A stretch of DNA of 64,000 nucleotides from Akkermansiaceae bacterium (GCA_903908495.1 CAIVSK010000014.1:27315-91314), one strand, 5' to 3'. Shown: positions 11,019 to 22,017, counted from the stretch's first letter. Notes: generated by a model from the sequence alone, not told the origin. Program-made: numbers and translations.

Positions 11019-11407
11019 AAATTGCGGGGGAATCGAATATGCCAAGGTATATCTATCGCGGACGGAAATTCCGATAGACCATCCTGCGATGTTTGAAGTC
11101 TACAAGACCGAATTTGAGGCAGACCGGCCGTCGTGTCGGCCTCCAACCGCCTTTCCTAATGTGGCGACTTGTCGCGTCAGGGATGCCGGGCTGGGCGGGC
11201 TGCTGGATTGTTTGGGCTTGGATTCCAGTGATTGCCCCCATCACCTCAGCTTTGGCTTCGGCCATCATTTTTGTCTGCATCCGAGCGCTGCGGAGACATT
11301 GCCGCGATCGGAGGCTGAAGGTCGCGCCGGAGCCCGCCAAACCCTACGAGGGTCGGCATGTTGGCCGGGGTCATCCGGAGAAAGTGCCGCATCCGCGTGA
11401 TGGGTGG

Positions 11408-13012
11408 TTAGTGCGCCTTCCACAGCAGCGCCGTGCCAGCGGGCATCAGGCGAGCGGCGCGGGCGATGTCCCAGTTGGCGAGGCGCAGCCCGCCGATGCC
11501 TTGTTGGGTGCTCATCCGGGCAGGGATGCTGGTGCCGTGCAAGCCGTAGGGCAGGGGATCGGTGCTGCCGGATTTGGCGAGGTTGATCCAGATGATGCCA
11601 ACGGGATTGTTGGGGCCGGGCGGGAGGTATTGTTCCTTTTCCAGGGCGGGCGCTACGGCGGGTTTTGCGGCCGCAACCTCAGTGCCTGGCGGCGCGGGTT
11701 TGTCTTTCGGGGTCTCACGCGCCTCACGTTTGGTGGCCATGCGCGGTTGCGGGATGGCATCCAGCACGGTCCATGAGCCGCGGCCACGGAGGCCCGGGCG
11801 CGCCGAGGCGAGCGGCATGACGGCGATGAGTTTGCCGTCACGCGAGATTTCCAGGCGGGTCAATTCCACCACTGCGGCGGTGACCGGCTTGCGCGGATCG
11901 GCGGCCGGTTGCAGCGGGGACTCGAGTGCCTTGTCGATTTCAAACGGAATGACGTTGGGAACCACAAACTCGGCAGCGACGGCGGGCATGGGTTTCAATT
12001 GGGGGTTGATCCGGTGCAGCAGTGCTTCGTCGCAATGGAAGCGTTCCGCGACGAATTCCCACGCGCTGGTGTAGCCGAGGAAGCCCGCGGCAACCAGTTC
12101 GTCGATCGTGGCGGGTGGCGGCGGGGGCGGGATGTTGCCTGGCTTGGCGCTTTTCTTGCGGGCGGCGGGTGTCGCGCCGCCGCCGCCGCGTGTCGCCGTC
12201 ACTTCGGCCTTGGGGGGCTTGATGAATTTAAAATCCTCCGCGCGCAGGCTGTAGCTCGTGTAAGGTTGCTTCAGTTCGGCCTCGGCTTTGGTTTGCAGCA
12301 ACCCGGGGTCGGCGGCGTCGGCGTGCGTGTTTTCATAAATCTGGCGGACCTTGAGGAATGTGGGGCCGGACTTGCCGTCGATCGCGCCCGGCGCAAACAT
12401 CTCCCGATCCAAAAACACCTGCTGCAGCACGTTATCAAGCTCGCGCTTCGCCTCGGCACCGGGCTCGGGATCGGGTTCCGCGGCCGGCTTGTCCGGCTTG
12501 TCCGGCTTGTCCGGCTTGTCCGGCTTGTCCGGCTTTTTCTTCCCGGCGACTTCCTTTTTCGGCTCCGCCGGCGGCGCTGCCAGCGTGAGCAGTTGCTCCA
12601 GGGTGGGAATGCGCAGCACCTGCCCGATGCCGATGCGGTCGTCCTTCAACTCGTTGAACTGCTTCAATTGCGCGGCGCTCATGCCGAATTTTCTCGCAAT
12701 CTTGATGATTGCGTCGCCCTTCTTCACTTCATAGGTGTCTGGCCGCTGCGCTGAAGGCGGGGCCGCTTCCGCCGCGGGAGTGCCGGTCTTTTTGGGCACC
12801 AGCGCCTCCGGCAGCGGCATGCCCCAGTCCTTTGTCGCCGACGGCACGACCCACCATTTCCAATTGACGCCGAGTTCGAGGCCCGGTTCGACTCTGGACG
12901 AGGCGGTCGACGGTGTGCCGGGGGTTTGGGCAAACAAACTGGCGCACGCGAATCCGAGGATCGCGATCGGCGCCAGAGGACGCACAAGGGGGGCAAGCAT
13001 GGAAGTCATCAT
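11408..13012 (-). CDS. LysM-containing protein with degenerate YkuD (L,D-transpeptidase) domain
   Basis: LysM: YEVKKGDAIIKIARKFGMSAAQLKQFNELKDDRIGIGQVLRIP. C-terminal YkuD-like LPYGLHGTSIPARMSTQQGIGGLRLANWDIARAARLMPAGTALLW. Confidence 0.82.
   Translation of the reverse strand: MMTSMLAPLVRPLAPIAILGFACASLFAQTPGTPSTASSRVEPGLELGVNWKWWVVPSATKDWGMPLPEALVPKKTGTPAAEAAPPSAQRPDTYEVKKGDAIIKIARKFGMSAAQLKQFNELKDDRIGIGQVLRIPTLEQLLTLAAPPAEPKKEVAGKKKPDKPDKPDKPDKPDKPAAEPDPEPGAEAKRELDNVLQQVFLDREMFAPGAIDGKSGPTFLKVRQIYENTHADAADPGLLQTKAEAELKQPYTSYSLRAEDFKFIKPPKAEVTATRGGGGATPAARKKSAKPGNIPPPPPPATIDELVAAGFLGYTSAWEFVAERFHCDEALLHRINPQLKPMPAVAAEFVVPNVIPFEIDKALESPLQPAADPRKPVTAAVVELTRLEISRDGKLIAVMPLASARPGLRGRGSWTVLDAIPQPRMATKREARETPKDKPAPPGTEVAAAKPAVAPALEKEQYLPPGPNNPVGIIWINLAKSGSTDPLPYGLHGTSIPARMSTQQGIGGLRLANWDIARAARLMPAGTALLWKAH
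12486..12530. repeat. 9-bp tandem repeat (GGCTTGTCC)x5 encoding Lys-Pro-Asp repeats
   Basis: Five exact copies read directly; encode KPDKPDKPDKPDKP linker in the LysM protein. Confidence 0.95.
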
Positions 13013-13105
13013 GCCGCAGCCCTGCCTTGCTGCAAAGCGAAATCAACGGCCCGGGTGATGAACCCTGCCGGCGAGCGCCCCTGCGCCCGCTCCCTCCCCC
13101 GCCCA

Positions 13106-14344
13106 TCAGAGATTCCGGCGCTTCCCGTCCTGACTTCTGGGCAAGCTGACCTTGAAAGTCGATCCACGGCCTGGCTCAGAAGTCACGGTCAGCATGCCGC
13201 GATTGCGTTCCAGGATTTGCTTGCAGAACACGAGGCCCAGTCCGGTGCCCGTTTCTCCTGACGTGCCGGCGGTAGAGTGCGTGCTATTCCCCGCCATCAA
13301 CTGCTTGACTCGACCGGGCGATATTCCCAGTCCCGTGTCACGAACTTGGCATTCAACCACTTCTCCCTCCGCAAAAATCACGACATCAACCGAGCCGCCC
13401 GGGCGAGTGAATTTGAGCGCGTTGGAGACCAAATTTTGAAACAACGATCGGCACATGTCGGCATCGGCATGCACCCGCAGAGGCTCATCCGAATGAATCG
13501 TGAGATCGATTCCTTTTTGTTTAGCCACTGGGGAGAGCGTCGATTGCACCTCTTCCACCAAGAGGCCCAGATCAAAATCCGTTGTCCCCTTGGTGAAGCC
13601 CTTGCCCTCCAGCATGGCCCATTCCAGCATTTGCTCGACGAGGCGCAAGCCACCTTCCGCCGAAGTCGCCAAATCATCGGCCAGTTCCTTGATTTCTTCC
13701 CTCGGCATGTCCTCCCAACCCTCGCAGAGCATATGCGACAATCCGACAAGCCCGAAAAACGGCGTTTTCAAATCGTGGCTAAAGATGGATAAGAGCCTGT
13801 CCTTGCTGGCATTGTTGCTGCGCAGATCCTGGCTGGTCTGATCCAATTCGTGCACGGTGCGGCGAAGTTCGAGCAATTGCATGACTTGATGGGAAAGAAT
13901 TCCCAATGCCCTTTGTTGAAAGTCATTCAGCGCATTCGGCTTACTATCGATAGCACACAAGGTCCCCAGCGCGTGGCCGTCATGGCTGTAAATCGGCGCG
14001 CCGGCGTAAAAGCGAATATTCGGGGCTTGGGTCACCAGGGGATTGTCACAAAACCGCTCGTCCAAGCTGGCATCAGGAACAATGAACAGCTGGCGGCCAT
14101 GGATGGCATGGGCGCAGAAAGCCAGATCTCGCGAGGTTTCGGCGGCTTCCAATCCGACTCGGGCCTTAAACCATTGTCTGTCTGCATCCACCAGGGTGAT
14201 GACCGCAATGGGCGTATTGCAAATGGCCCCCGCCAATTCTACAATATCCTGATAGGCTTTTTCAACACCGGTATCCAATATCCGATAGCTGTGCAAAGCC
14301 TCCAATCGTCCCGTTTCGTCAGCGGTGGGTGGGGCAATTTTCAT
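13106..14344 (-). CDS. GAF domain sensor histidine kinase
   Basis: GAF: ITLVDADRQWFKARVGLEAAETSRDLAFCAHAI...GTLCAID; HisKA FSHDLKTPFFGLVGLS; HATPase NLVSNALKFT...TGLGLVFCKQI. Confidence 0.93.
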   Translation of the reverse strand: MKIAPPTADETGRLEALHSYRILDTGVEKAYQDIVELAGAICNTPIAVITLVDADRQWFKARVGLEAAETSRDLAFCAHAIHGRQLFIVPDASLDERFCDNPLVTQAPNIRFYAGAPIYSHDGHALGTLCAIDSKPNALNDFQQRALGILSHQVMQLLELRRTVHELDQTSQDLRSNNASKDRLLSIFSHDLKTPFFGLVGLSHMLCEGWEDMPREEIKELADDLATSAEGGLRLVEQMLEWAMLEGKGFTKGTTDFDLGLLVEEVQSTLSPVAKQKGIDLTIHSDEPLRVHADADMCRSLFQNLVSNALKFTRPGGSVDVVIFAEGEVVECQVRDTGLGISPGRVKQLMAGNSTHSTAGTSGETGTGLGLVFCKQILERNRGMLTVTSEPGRGSTFKVSLPRSQDGKRRNL

Positions 14345-14575
14345 GGGAAAAACTCTCTAAGGAGGTACTAGCTGTTCGGTCAGCGTTGTCAAGAGATTCC
14401 CCGATTCATGGCATTACGCGGGCACCCCGTTGCCCGGAATTTCCGGAAAATTCGGCGAGCTGTTTCCATTTCAGCACCAGAACCCGGCGGGCCGGGTGTG
14501 GCACGTTGAGCAACTGCCAAATGCTTACCGCAAAGAGCACTGCGGCCGGAAGCACCCGGCCATGATGCACCAGGT

Positions 14576-17500
14576 TTACGGATTGCCGCTGGCCTGCACG
14601 CGGACGAATTTCCGGCTGCCATCAATGGCGATGGTGGCTTGCTTGAGGACGTATTCGGCGGAATAGACGCTGCTCTGGTCGGCGGCATCGGTGATGACCG
14701 CGGCGCTGGTGGTCCATGGATCCGCGAGGGTGCTGCTCTCCTGGAGGATGTAGGTGGTGTTGGCCCGCTCGGACCAGCGCACGATCAAGCCACTCGGCGT
14801 GCTCTCGAAGGTGGTGAGTGCACCGGTGTTGGCGATGGGCGAGGTGCCGAACAGGTATTCCTGCAGGTTGCTGAAGCCGTCGCCATCGGGGTCGGCCGTG
14901 GGGACGCGATCGGCTTCATTCGCAATCACCGACGACCAGGCGATGTAAGGATCGACGTACGGATTGGTGGTCACGGTGAGGATTCCCGTGCCTGAGAAGC
15001 GGGTGTCGTCCTGATGCGCGGCACTGGAACTGGTGCTGCCGTAGGTGCCCGCGAGTTGTTGGGTGCTGCCGAAATACAGCGTGCCCACGACCTCATTGGC
15101 CCCGATCGCAACGTCGACTTTGCCGCCGTCGATGACCAGTTTGTTGGTGTCTACGATGGAAGTACCGCTCACTCCGAGCGTGCCCGCAGTGACGGTGGTG
15201 TCGCCGGTGTAGGTGTTGGCAGCGGTCAGCAACATCGTGCCGGCACCGGTCTTGGTCAGCGGGGAGGGGTTCCCGCCGACGTTTTGCAGGATCGAGTTGA
15301 CCGTTAGATCAACATTGCTGTCAGCCGTGACATCGGCCACTTGGAAGGTGGTTCCCAACAATCCTAACGAGCCCAGCGAGATATTGGCATAAGCACCGGT
15401 TCCCGAGGTGGAAATGACCGTTGGAGTGGTGCTCACGCCCCCGACGACGACGGTTCCCACAAATGTCATGTTGGTGTTGAAACCACCCGCCGTTGAGCCG
15501 GTGGTCACGTCGACGGTGGCACCATCCAGGTTGATGTTGGCGAGGAAGGCCAGGTTGACGCCTTCGCCGCCCCAGAGTTTGCCGCCCGGTTCAATCATGA
15601 TGGTGGGGGCGAATTGCGGCATCACAAATGAGTTCCCCAGCGGCGCTATGCTGCCGACTCCCATGGTGGCACCGCTTAGCACGGTGATCACGTTGGTGGG
15701 ATCCATCGGACCGGCGACGCAGAACTGGCCGGCGGCGTTGCCTTCGCCGGTGGATAGGCCGTTGGAGTAGAACTTCAGGATGCCTTCCTTGATCACGGTG
15801 CCACCGGTGTAGCTGTTGGCGTTCAAGATGCCGTCCACATTGCAGAGGCTGATCATGCCGGTTCCCGTTTTCACGAGCTGGCCCTGGCCCGAGACGGTGC
15901 GGAAGAAATTCCACGCCCCCGCGAGTTCGAAGAAGGCTCCACTGGCGATGGAGACATTGGAATTCCAACTGCTTTGGTTGCTGACAAAATTCAGCTTCAA
16001 GGTGCCCGCGTTGATAGTGGTCGCACCATTGTAGCTAAATCCCTGGACCTGGGAGTTCTTGAATTCCTGGGTGCCGAGGCCGCTCTTGACGATGGACACG
16101 GCCCCCCCGATTTCCTGGCGGATGAGCCCGTAGAAACTGTAGGATGTGTCCACCGGAGTATTGATCGTCAGGGTGGCACCACCGAGCGAGGGAATGGCGA
16201 CGTAGTCCGGCACCGTGGCGTCGTCATTCTGAATGATCGAGACAAACGTGTTGGTCGGGCTGTCCAGGCCGGCGATGGTTTGATGGGTGCCGCGCAGGTT
16301 GACTTTGGAATTGGCACCATTGGATGTCAGGTTGGTCAAGTGCAGCACGGAAGTCGGGCCGAACTGGTTGTCCGCTGCCATGTTCAAGAACACGGAACTC
16401 GCCCCGTCGCCCGCAATGTCGTCGCCCAAGTAGACATCCCCCGAGAGCGAAACACCGCTGGAATTGGCCGCATTGATCGTCCCCTGGGTCATCGTGGTGG
16501 CCCCTGAAAAGCTGTTGGTCCCGGTGAGCGTCAGCGCAGAGGTTCCCGACTTGAAGAGATTGAGCGGCCCGCTGATACTGCGGGTGAGGGTGAAATTCGC
16601 GGTGGTATTGATGCCCAGGCTGGCACCGCCGGCGAATCCGCCGAGGCCCACCGTGTTCAAATCATTGTCGGTGAATTCACCCGTGCCGCCGACATTGAAG
16701 CCCAGCGTCGCACCGGCGTCCACCAGCAGGTTAAAGCTGGTCCACGATGTGGTGGCACCGCCGTAGAGCGACTGCTCCTTGGCGAACTGCAGCGTCCCGG
16801 CGCTGCCGGACGGTCCAACCAAAACATGGGTGGTGCCGGTATAGGTGTTCAATCCGCTGAGGGTCAGGGTGCTGTCACCATCTTTGATGAGGCGGCCGCT
16901 GCCGGTTGCCTGTGCAATATTCCCCCCAAAGACCATGGCTTGGGACTTGATGGAACCGGTGCCGATAGTCAACGCCGTGTTGCTGAGGTTGACGGTTCCC
17001 GCGGTGCCGGTGAGGCCTGCTAGAAACGGTGCCGCGGTGGTGAAATTGGCCGTGCCAGCGGTCATTGCCAGCGAGGCGGCATTCAGCGCCAGATCGTCGC
17101 CGATATTGAGCGTGCCGTTGTTGACCGAGGCGGTGCCGGTGAACAGGGAAACGGCGGAATCCACGTTGTCGGCGTTGAGGCTGATAGTGCCCACTCCGCT
17201 CAGTACCAGGCCGGGGGATTCCAGGTCACCGTTGAATGTCAGGCTGCCCGGTCCCGACTGTGTCACACCGGTGGTGGCCTTGACGGGTCCGTTAAAGGTC
17301 GCCGCGCCGTTGCCGGTGGTGGAGGTGATGCCGTTGTTGACGGTGATCTTGCCACCGCTGAAGGCATAGGCCGCGGCCGTGCTGTTGGTGAACTTCAGCG
17401 ACGATGCGCTCAGAGCGGTTGGAACCGTGATGTTGCGGTTGGCTCCACTGTCGGTGAAATTGAGTGGAGAGGTCGGATCGAAGTTGCCCGGCGTCCAGTT

Positions 17501-18781
17501 GCTGTCCGCCGTGGTGATCCAGCTGGCATTGCCTGCCGAGCCGCTGTTGCCGGTCCAGGCGATCGGCGTGGTCAGCGGGGCGGCCTGCCCCAGGGCAATG
17601 AATTCGCGGTAGCCGACAAAGCTGTTTTCCTGATTGTTGAAGTAGAACTGCAGCGCGGCGACGCCGCTAACCAGATTGCCAGATACCGGAGTCAGGCGGG
17701 TATGGGTGGCCACTTGGGTGCCGAGGTCATGATTGACAACGGGCACCAGCGGCAGGAACACCGTCGGGTTGTCCCAAGTGGAATAGCGCACGAGAAGGTC
17801 CAGGTTGTCGCGTCCGCTGTCCTGCCAGGCACCGTAGAAATCCAGCTCTGACAGGTCATAGCCCTTGATGTTGACCGACAAATCCAGTGGGAAGATGACG
17901 TTTTGTTCATTGTCCGGGGCGACACAGGAGAGCGCGCCACCTGAAGCGGGGCCGAGCAGCCCGTCGGTCAGCGTCGTCCAGCTAGACGAAGTTGTCGTGT
18001 TGCCGGAAGCATGGTAGGACGTGGGTGCCGCCGAGGATAGCGAGGGAGAGTGCAGCAGGTTGGTGCCGGCAGGCAGTGTCCACACGTTGGTGGTGTTCGC
18101 CTCGTTGAGCGTCGTGACGAGGGTCGCTGGTGGAGTATCGGTGAGGACGAACTCGCTGTAACCGGCATTGCCGTTTTCCTGCGCGCCGAAAGTGATCTGG
18201 ATGGCGGCGACGTGCAGAGCCAGATAACCGCTCGTGTCGCTGATCCGGGTGTGGGTGGATTTGGCTCCGTCACCCGGGTTGGCGGTATGGTTGTTGACGC
18301 TGGTGAGGGTGGTGAAGACGGCGGGAGTTGCCACCGTCGAGTAGGCAATGGTGTAGGTCTGGTCATCGCGACCGGGGTCATTCCACAAACCGTAGGAATC
18401 GAAGGCGGTGATGTCATAACCTACAGAGTGAGCGCCGGAAAGATCCAGCGCGAAGGTGACCACCGCACCATTGTTGGGCATCACGACCGTGTTCATTTGA
18501 GACGTGTACGGAATGCTGCCGCCCGGAGTGGCACTGCCGACGCTGCCATTGGTCAGGGTGCCCCAGCTGTTCGACGCACCGTAAATTGTGGTCGACGTTA
18601 GCGGCGTGGGCGTGGCAGTGGCCAACAGATTGGTGCCGGCAGGCAGCACCCATGGGTTGCTGTTGCTATGCTCGTTGTATACAAAGGGCGCGGCCGATGC
18701 GCTGGCGCAGGCGAGCACGGAACCGAAACAGACCACGAAGGTCCGCGGAAACATCAGGATGGAATTGGCTTTATTTTTCAT
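14576..18781 (-). CDS. Autotransporter-associated beta-strand repeat protein with duplicated N-terminal domain and C-terminal DPDGDG module
   Basis: Signal peptide; repeats such as LTKTGAGTMLLTAANTYTGDTTVTAGTLGVSG; two related N-terminal segments (PWVLPAGTNLLA... and VWTLPAGTNLLH...); C-term TADPDGDGFSNLQEYLFGTSP. Confidence 0.9.
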   Translation of the reverse strand: MKNKANSILMFPRTFVVCFGSVLACASASAAPFVYNEHSNSNPWVLPAGTNLLATATPTPLTSTTIYGASNSWGTLTNGSVGSATPGGSIPYTSQMNTVVMPNNGAVVTFALDLSGAHSVGYDITAFDSYGLWNDPGRDDQTYTIAYSTVATPAVFTTLTSVNNHTANPGDGAKSTHTRISDTSGYLALHVAAIQITFGAQENGNAGYSEFVLTDTPPATLVTTLNEANTTNVWTLPAGTNLLHSPSLSSAAPTSYHASGNTTTSSSWTTLTDGLLGPASGGALSCVAPDNEQNVIFPLDLSVNIKGYDLSELDFYGAWQDSGRDNLDLLVRYSTWDNPTVFLPLVPVVNHDLGTQVATHTRLTPVSGNLVSGVAALQFYFNNQENSFVGYREFIALGQAAPLTTPIAWTGNSGSAGNASWITTADSNWTPGNFDPTSPLNFTDSGANRNITVPTALSASSLKFTNSTAAAYAFSGGKITVNNGITSTTGNGAATFNGPVKATTGVTQSGPGSLTFNGDLESPGLVLSGVGTISLNADNVDSAVSLFTGTASVNNGTLNIGDDLALNAASLAMTAGTANFTTAAPFLAGLTGTAGTVNLSNTALTIGTGSIKSQAMVFGGNIAQATGSGRLIKDGDSTLTLSGLNTYTGTTHVLVGPSGSAGTLQFAKEQSLYGGATTSWTSFNLLVDAGATLGFNVGGTGEFTDNDLNTVGLGGFAGGASLGINTTANFTLTRSISGPLNLFKSGTSALTLTGTNSFSGATTMTQGTINAANSSGVSLSGDVYLGDDIAGDGASSVFLNMAADNQFGPTSVLHLTNLTSNGANSKVNLRGTHQTIAGLDSPTNTFVSIIQNDDATVPDYVAIPSLGGATLTINTPVDTSYSFYGLIRQEIGGAVSIVKSGLGTQEFKNSQVQGFSYNGATTINAGTLKLNFVSNQSSWNSNVSIASGAFFELAGAWNFFRTVSGQGQLVKTGTGMISLCNVDGILNANSYTGGTVIKEGILKFYSNGLSTGEGNAAGQFCVAGPMDPTNVITVLSGATMGVGSIAPLGNSFVMPQFAPTIMIEPGGKLWGGEGVNLAFLANINLDGATVDVTTGSTAGGFNTNMTFVGTVVVGGVSTTPTVISTSGTGAYANISLGSLGLLGTTFQVADVTADSNVDLTVNSILQNVGGNPSPLTKTGAGTMLLTAANTYTGDTTVTAGTLGVSGTSIVDTNKLVIDGGKVDVAIGANEVVGTLYFGSTQQLAGTYGSTSSSAAHQDDTRFSGTGILTVTTNPYVDPYIAWSSVIANEADRVPTADPDGDGFSNLQEYLFGTSPIANTGALTTFESTPSGLIVRWSERANTTYILQESSTLADPWTTSAAVITDAADQSSVYSAEYVLKQATIAIDGSRKFVRVQASGNP

Positions 18782-18884
18782 TAGGGCGGGAATTTGTAGC
18801 TTCGCAGCGGGCGGGCGGGGGCTCGCGTAGTCCTAACTGCGAGATTAAGGTGACAGCCAGAGTCGCCCTTGGGAATGGACGATT

Positions 18885-18914
18885 TGGCAATTCTCATGTA
18901 TAATTTGGCAATTC
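18885..18914 (-). promoter_or_regulatory. Candidate operator: TGGCAATTC-N12-TGGCAATTC direct repeat (21 bp period), element 1
   Basis: Plus strand TGGCAATTCTCATGTATAATTTGGCAATTC, 104 bp upstream of the start at 18781 (minus strand). Same architecture at 28160 and 32859. Confidence 0.75.
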
Positions 18915-19131
18915 AAGAGCCCTTCGGCCAGAACGCGTTGACCGTCTTCAGCCATTCCAGCAGGAACGGCTGGCCCAGCACGACCCGGGTGTTGGGCAAG
19001 GCGGCCAGCGCGACGGCCACGGATGTCAGAATCTTCATGGGATAAATGTCGCGAGTTTATTTGGCGGGGATGATTTGCGTGGTTCGCAGCGCCACCGGGG
19101 CGAGTAAGCCCGATTCCAGCAGTTTTGAGTC

Positions 19132-21954
19132 TTATTTGCTCGCCTCGAACTCCCAAGTTCCGGGCGCGACGGTAAAGCTGGTGCGGTTGGTATCGTCCGC
19201 CACCGGCGTGACGCCTTCGATCCGCTCGACGGCTACTCCCATCTGCCACAAGGTCTTGCCCTGCACCTGTATGGTATTGAGACCCAGCTCTGCGAGTGGA
19301 ATGCACACCGTGGCGTTGGTCTTTGCCGGGGAAGTGAGTTTGAGCTTGAAGCTCTCCGGGCTGCGCACGATGCCGACCTCGATGCGGCCATTCACGGTGT
19401 CAAAGCCTGCGTTCACGCGCTTGAGTTTGCTGAGTTGAGGTCTGACCCGATAGGTAGCGAACCCCGCCGCTGTCGGTGCCACGCCCGCGACGTATTGCAT
19501 CATCAAAGTGAGCGGTCCGCCGGCCCAGCCATGGTTGTAGCTGCCGCCGCCATAGCCTTCCGCCCCAATGCCCCAGCCTTCCCACAGCGTGGTGTACTTG
19601 CTCTCCACCATTTTCTGGTAACGCGTCCGCATGCGGGCCAGCGCGGCATCCGCAGCGTTCATTTGGAACAGCGCTTCTAGCACGTATTTTTCCATGTAGG
19701 GACTGCCGTGGAATTGTTTGGCAAGCACCGCCTTGATCGCAGGCCATTGCTCCGGAGTGGCCAACCCGACGAGCACCGCCAGAGCATGGCCGCGTTCATC
19801 CGTCTCCCCCTGGTATCCCGGTGAGCGGTATTCGGTGCCGGTCCACAACAACCGGTTGTAGTTGTTGGATAGGCTCGTCCGCATTGCCTCATAGTGGGCC
19901 ACATCGGCGTCATTGCCGGTCAATCGCGCCATCCTGATGGCCGCCTCCAGCGCTTGATAGAACCAAGCGTTGTCGAGCACCGGCACATCGATGTTCTCGC
20001 CCCAGTCGGCCCAATCCCAGTCACCGCGACGATGAGCCACCAGGCCGTCCGCTCCGAGTTGATAGAGCTCCAGATAGCGTTTCACCGCCGGATAGGCATG
20101 GGCGATGGTCGCCCGGTCGGCGGTGTGGAGATAATACGTCCAGAAGCCATAGTTGCCAATGCTGGCGAGCGACTGCATGGGCAATTCATGGTCATTGCTG
20201 CCGGATGGCATTGGGGCGAAGAGCGCGCCATCGGGTTTCTGCCAGTCCACCAGATTGTAGATTCCCTTGCGAATCAGGGCGTGGGCGCGAGCATCGCAGG
20301 TGTACAGGATCTGGCCCAAGACAATGACTTCATCGCCCCACCACTGGGCGCGCTCGCGGTCGGGATCCTGGATGCAGTCGCGCATGTTCAGGTTCATCGT
20401 GTTGCGGGCTTTGATCCACAGGCTGTTGAAAAAGGCATCATCGCAGGTGAAGCTGCCTGTGAAGTCGGTGTCATAGCGCGTTTCTCGGTAACGCAGCGCC
20501 AGAATCTCAACTCCCGCCGGAATCGAGTAAATCATCCAGTGGCCGTTGAGATAGGCCAAACTCTCGAATTCCTGCTCGCCTTCCTTGGTCACATACTCGG
20601 CGCGGTAGTTGTATTCGCTGCCGCCCTTGTAGTTGTCCGTGCGCATGTCAATGGTCAGCCCGGCGTGCGCCTTGATTTTCAGATAGGGCGAGATCGACAA
20701 ATTGCGTGGCAGTAGAGCGATGATCGGTTTGCCGTCGCTGACGCGGGGCAAGTCGCGGGCGTTTTCGTAGGGAGTGAACTGGCCGATGCGCCATAGCGGG
20801 ATTGGCCGCTCAACGAGTTGATGCCATGGCGCGACGGGCGGTTGGCCCAAGGTGGCTGCTGCCGGCCATGCTGAGTCGTCAAAGTTTGCCGCAGCCCAGT
20901 TGCCGGGATCGAGTCGTGCATCAAAATGGATGTTGTCGTCGGACATGCGATAATTCGGATGGGGCTCGCCGGTGGTGCCATAAGCCGGGTGGCGGAGCAA
21001 TTTCCATGAGGCGTCCGACGTCACCTTGGTGGCCCCGGCATCCAGTTCGAACACCAGTCCCGCCTTGCCGCTGCTCTTGTGCGAATAGCCGTCCTTACCC
21101 CAATACCAGGCCAGCACCGCAAGGGTGTTGCTGCCTTTCCGCAAGTACGGCGCAAGCTCAACCCGGTCGAAATACGTATCTAGCGGATTTGGGCCGCGTT
21201 TCAATTCGCCTTCGTAAACCACTAATGTGCCATTCACCCAGAGCCAGTATTTCGAGTCTACTGCAAGGCGTGCGACGGCGGTTTGCGGTTTGTCATCCAA
21301 CATGAAACTCTTGCGATAGCAGTTCCACTGGTTGGCCGGCGCCGCCCTGCTCAGCGCGATGGCCGACCAGGGGGTGATGCCATTCTTACCCAACACCCGG
21401 GCCGCTTTCCAATCGGTCACCTCCAAAGTTCTGGCACCCATCCATGTGGCATCGGTGACAATTTCCAGTGGCGGCTGGCCACTGCGTTCGATGTGAAGCT
21501 TCCCCAGCAACCCGGCAGCGTTGGTTGGGCCGGTTGCCGGATCGTTTTCGGCTTCGACGACGACCCGGTTCATTCCCGGGCGCAGCGCCGAAGTGATGTC
21601 GATGCCGGTGGCCGTCTTCCAGGTATCACCCCGGCCGAGCTCCTTGCCGTTGATGAAGAGCTTGAACCGATCGTCGGCAGCAAACGCGGCGACTGCGGCG
21701 GTGACCCGCGCGTTTCCCGCCAGCTCAACGTCCCGCCGGAAATACCGCTTGCCCGCCGTGGCGTTGCGCGTGGCATCAACCCCGGCCTCGTCCGTCCAGA
21801 TCCACGACGCGTCCGCGAGATCGAGCGCCGGCAAGGTGGCCGTCCCGAGCCATTGGGCCTGCCAGGGTTGATTGGCGGGCAATTGCGCGTTTGCCGGGCC
21901 TGCTGCAAGCCGCGCAACGAGGATTAGAAGATTGAGTATTGCGAAGTTCTTCAT
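19132..21954 (-). CDS. Alpha-L-rhamnosidase (GH78 type)
   Basis: YFRRDVELAGNARVTAAVAAFAADDRFKLFINGKELG; DCIQDPDRERAQWWGDEVIVLGQILYTCD; DWDWADWGENIDVPVLDNAWFYQALEAAIRMA six-hairpin motifs. Confidence 0.85.
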   Translation of the reverse strand: MKNFAILNLLILVARLAAGPANAQLPANQPWQAQWLGTATLPALDLADASWIWTDEAGVDATRNATAGKRYFRRDVELAGNARVTAAVAAFAADDRFKLFINGKELGRGDTWKTATGIDITSALRPGMNRVVVEAENDPATGPTNAAGLLGKLHIERSGQPPLEIVTDATWMGARTLEVTDWKAARVLGKNGITPWSAIALSRAAPANQWNCYRKSFMLDDKPQTAVARLAVDSKYWLWVNGTLVVYEGELKRGPNPLDTYFDRVELAPYLRKGSNTLAVLAWYWGKDGYSHKSSGKAGLVFELDAGATKVTSDASWKLLRHPAYGTTGEPHPNYRMSDDNIHFDARLDPGNWAAANFDDSAWPAAATLGQPPVAPWHQLVERPIPLWRIGQFTPYENARDLPRVSDGKPIIALLPRNLSISPYLKIKAHAGLTIDMRTDNYKGGSEYNYRAEYVTKEGEQEFESLAYLNGHWMIYSIPAGVEILALRYRETRYDTDFTGSFTCDDAFFNSLWIKARNTMNLNMRDCIQDPDRERAQWWGDEVIVLGQILYTCDARAHALIRKGIYNLVDWQKPDGALFAPMPSGSNDHELPMQSLASIGNYGFWTYYLHTADRATIAHAYPAVKRYLELYQLGADGLVAHRRGDWDWADWGENIDVPVLDNAWFYQALEAAIRMARLTGNDADVAHYEAMRTSLSNNYNRLLWTGTEYRSPGYQGETDERGHALAVLVGLATPEQWPAIKAVLAKQFHGSPYMEKYVLEALFQMNAADAALARMRTRYQKMVESKYTTLWEGWGIGAEGYGGGSYNHGWAGGPLTLMMQYVAGVAPTAAGFATYRVRPQLSKLKRVNAGFDTVNGRIEVGIVRSPESFKLKLTSPAKTNATVCIPLAELGLNTIQVQGKTLWQMGVAVERIEGVTPVADDTNRTSFTVAPGTWEFEASK

Positions 21955-22017
21955 ACGTCTGATGGATTCATGTGGTCGGGGTCATGGAGCTTTCTTCAAC
22001 AAGTGCGTGAGCCCGTT

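Noticed and set aside
12486-12530. Short direct repeats as a CRISPR-like array
   Set aside because: Nine-bp perfect in-frame repeats inside a coding linker, no spacers; no CRISPR array or cas genes seen in the window.
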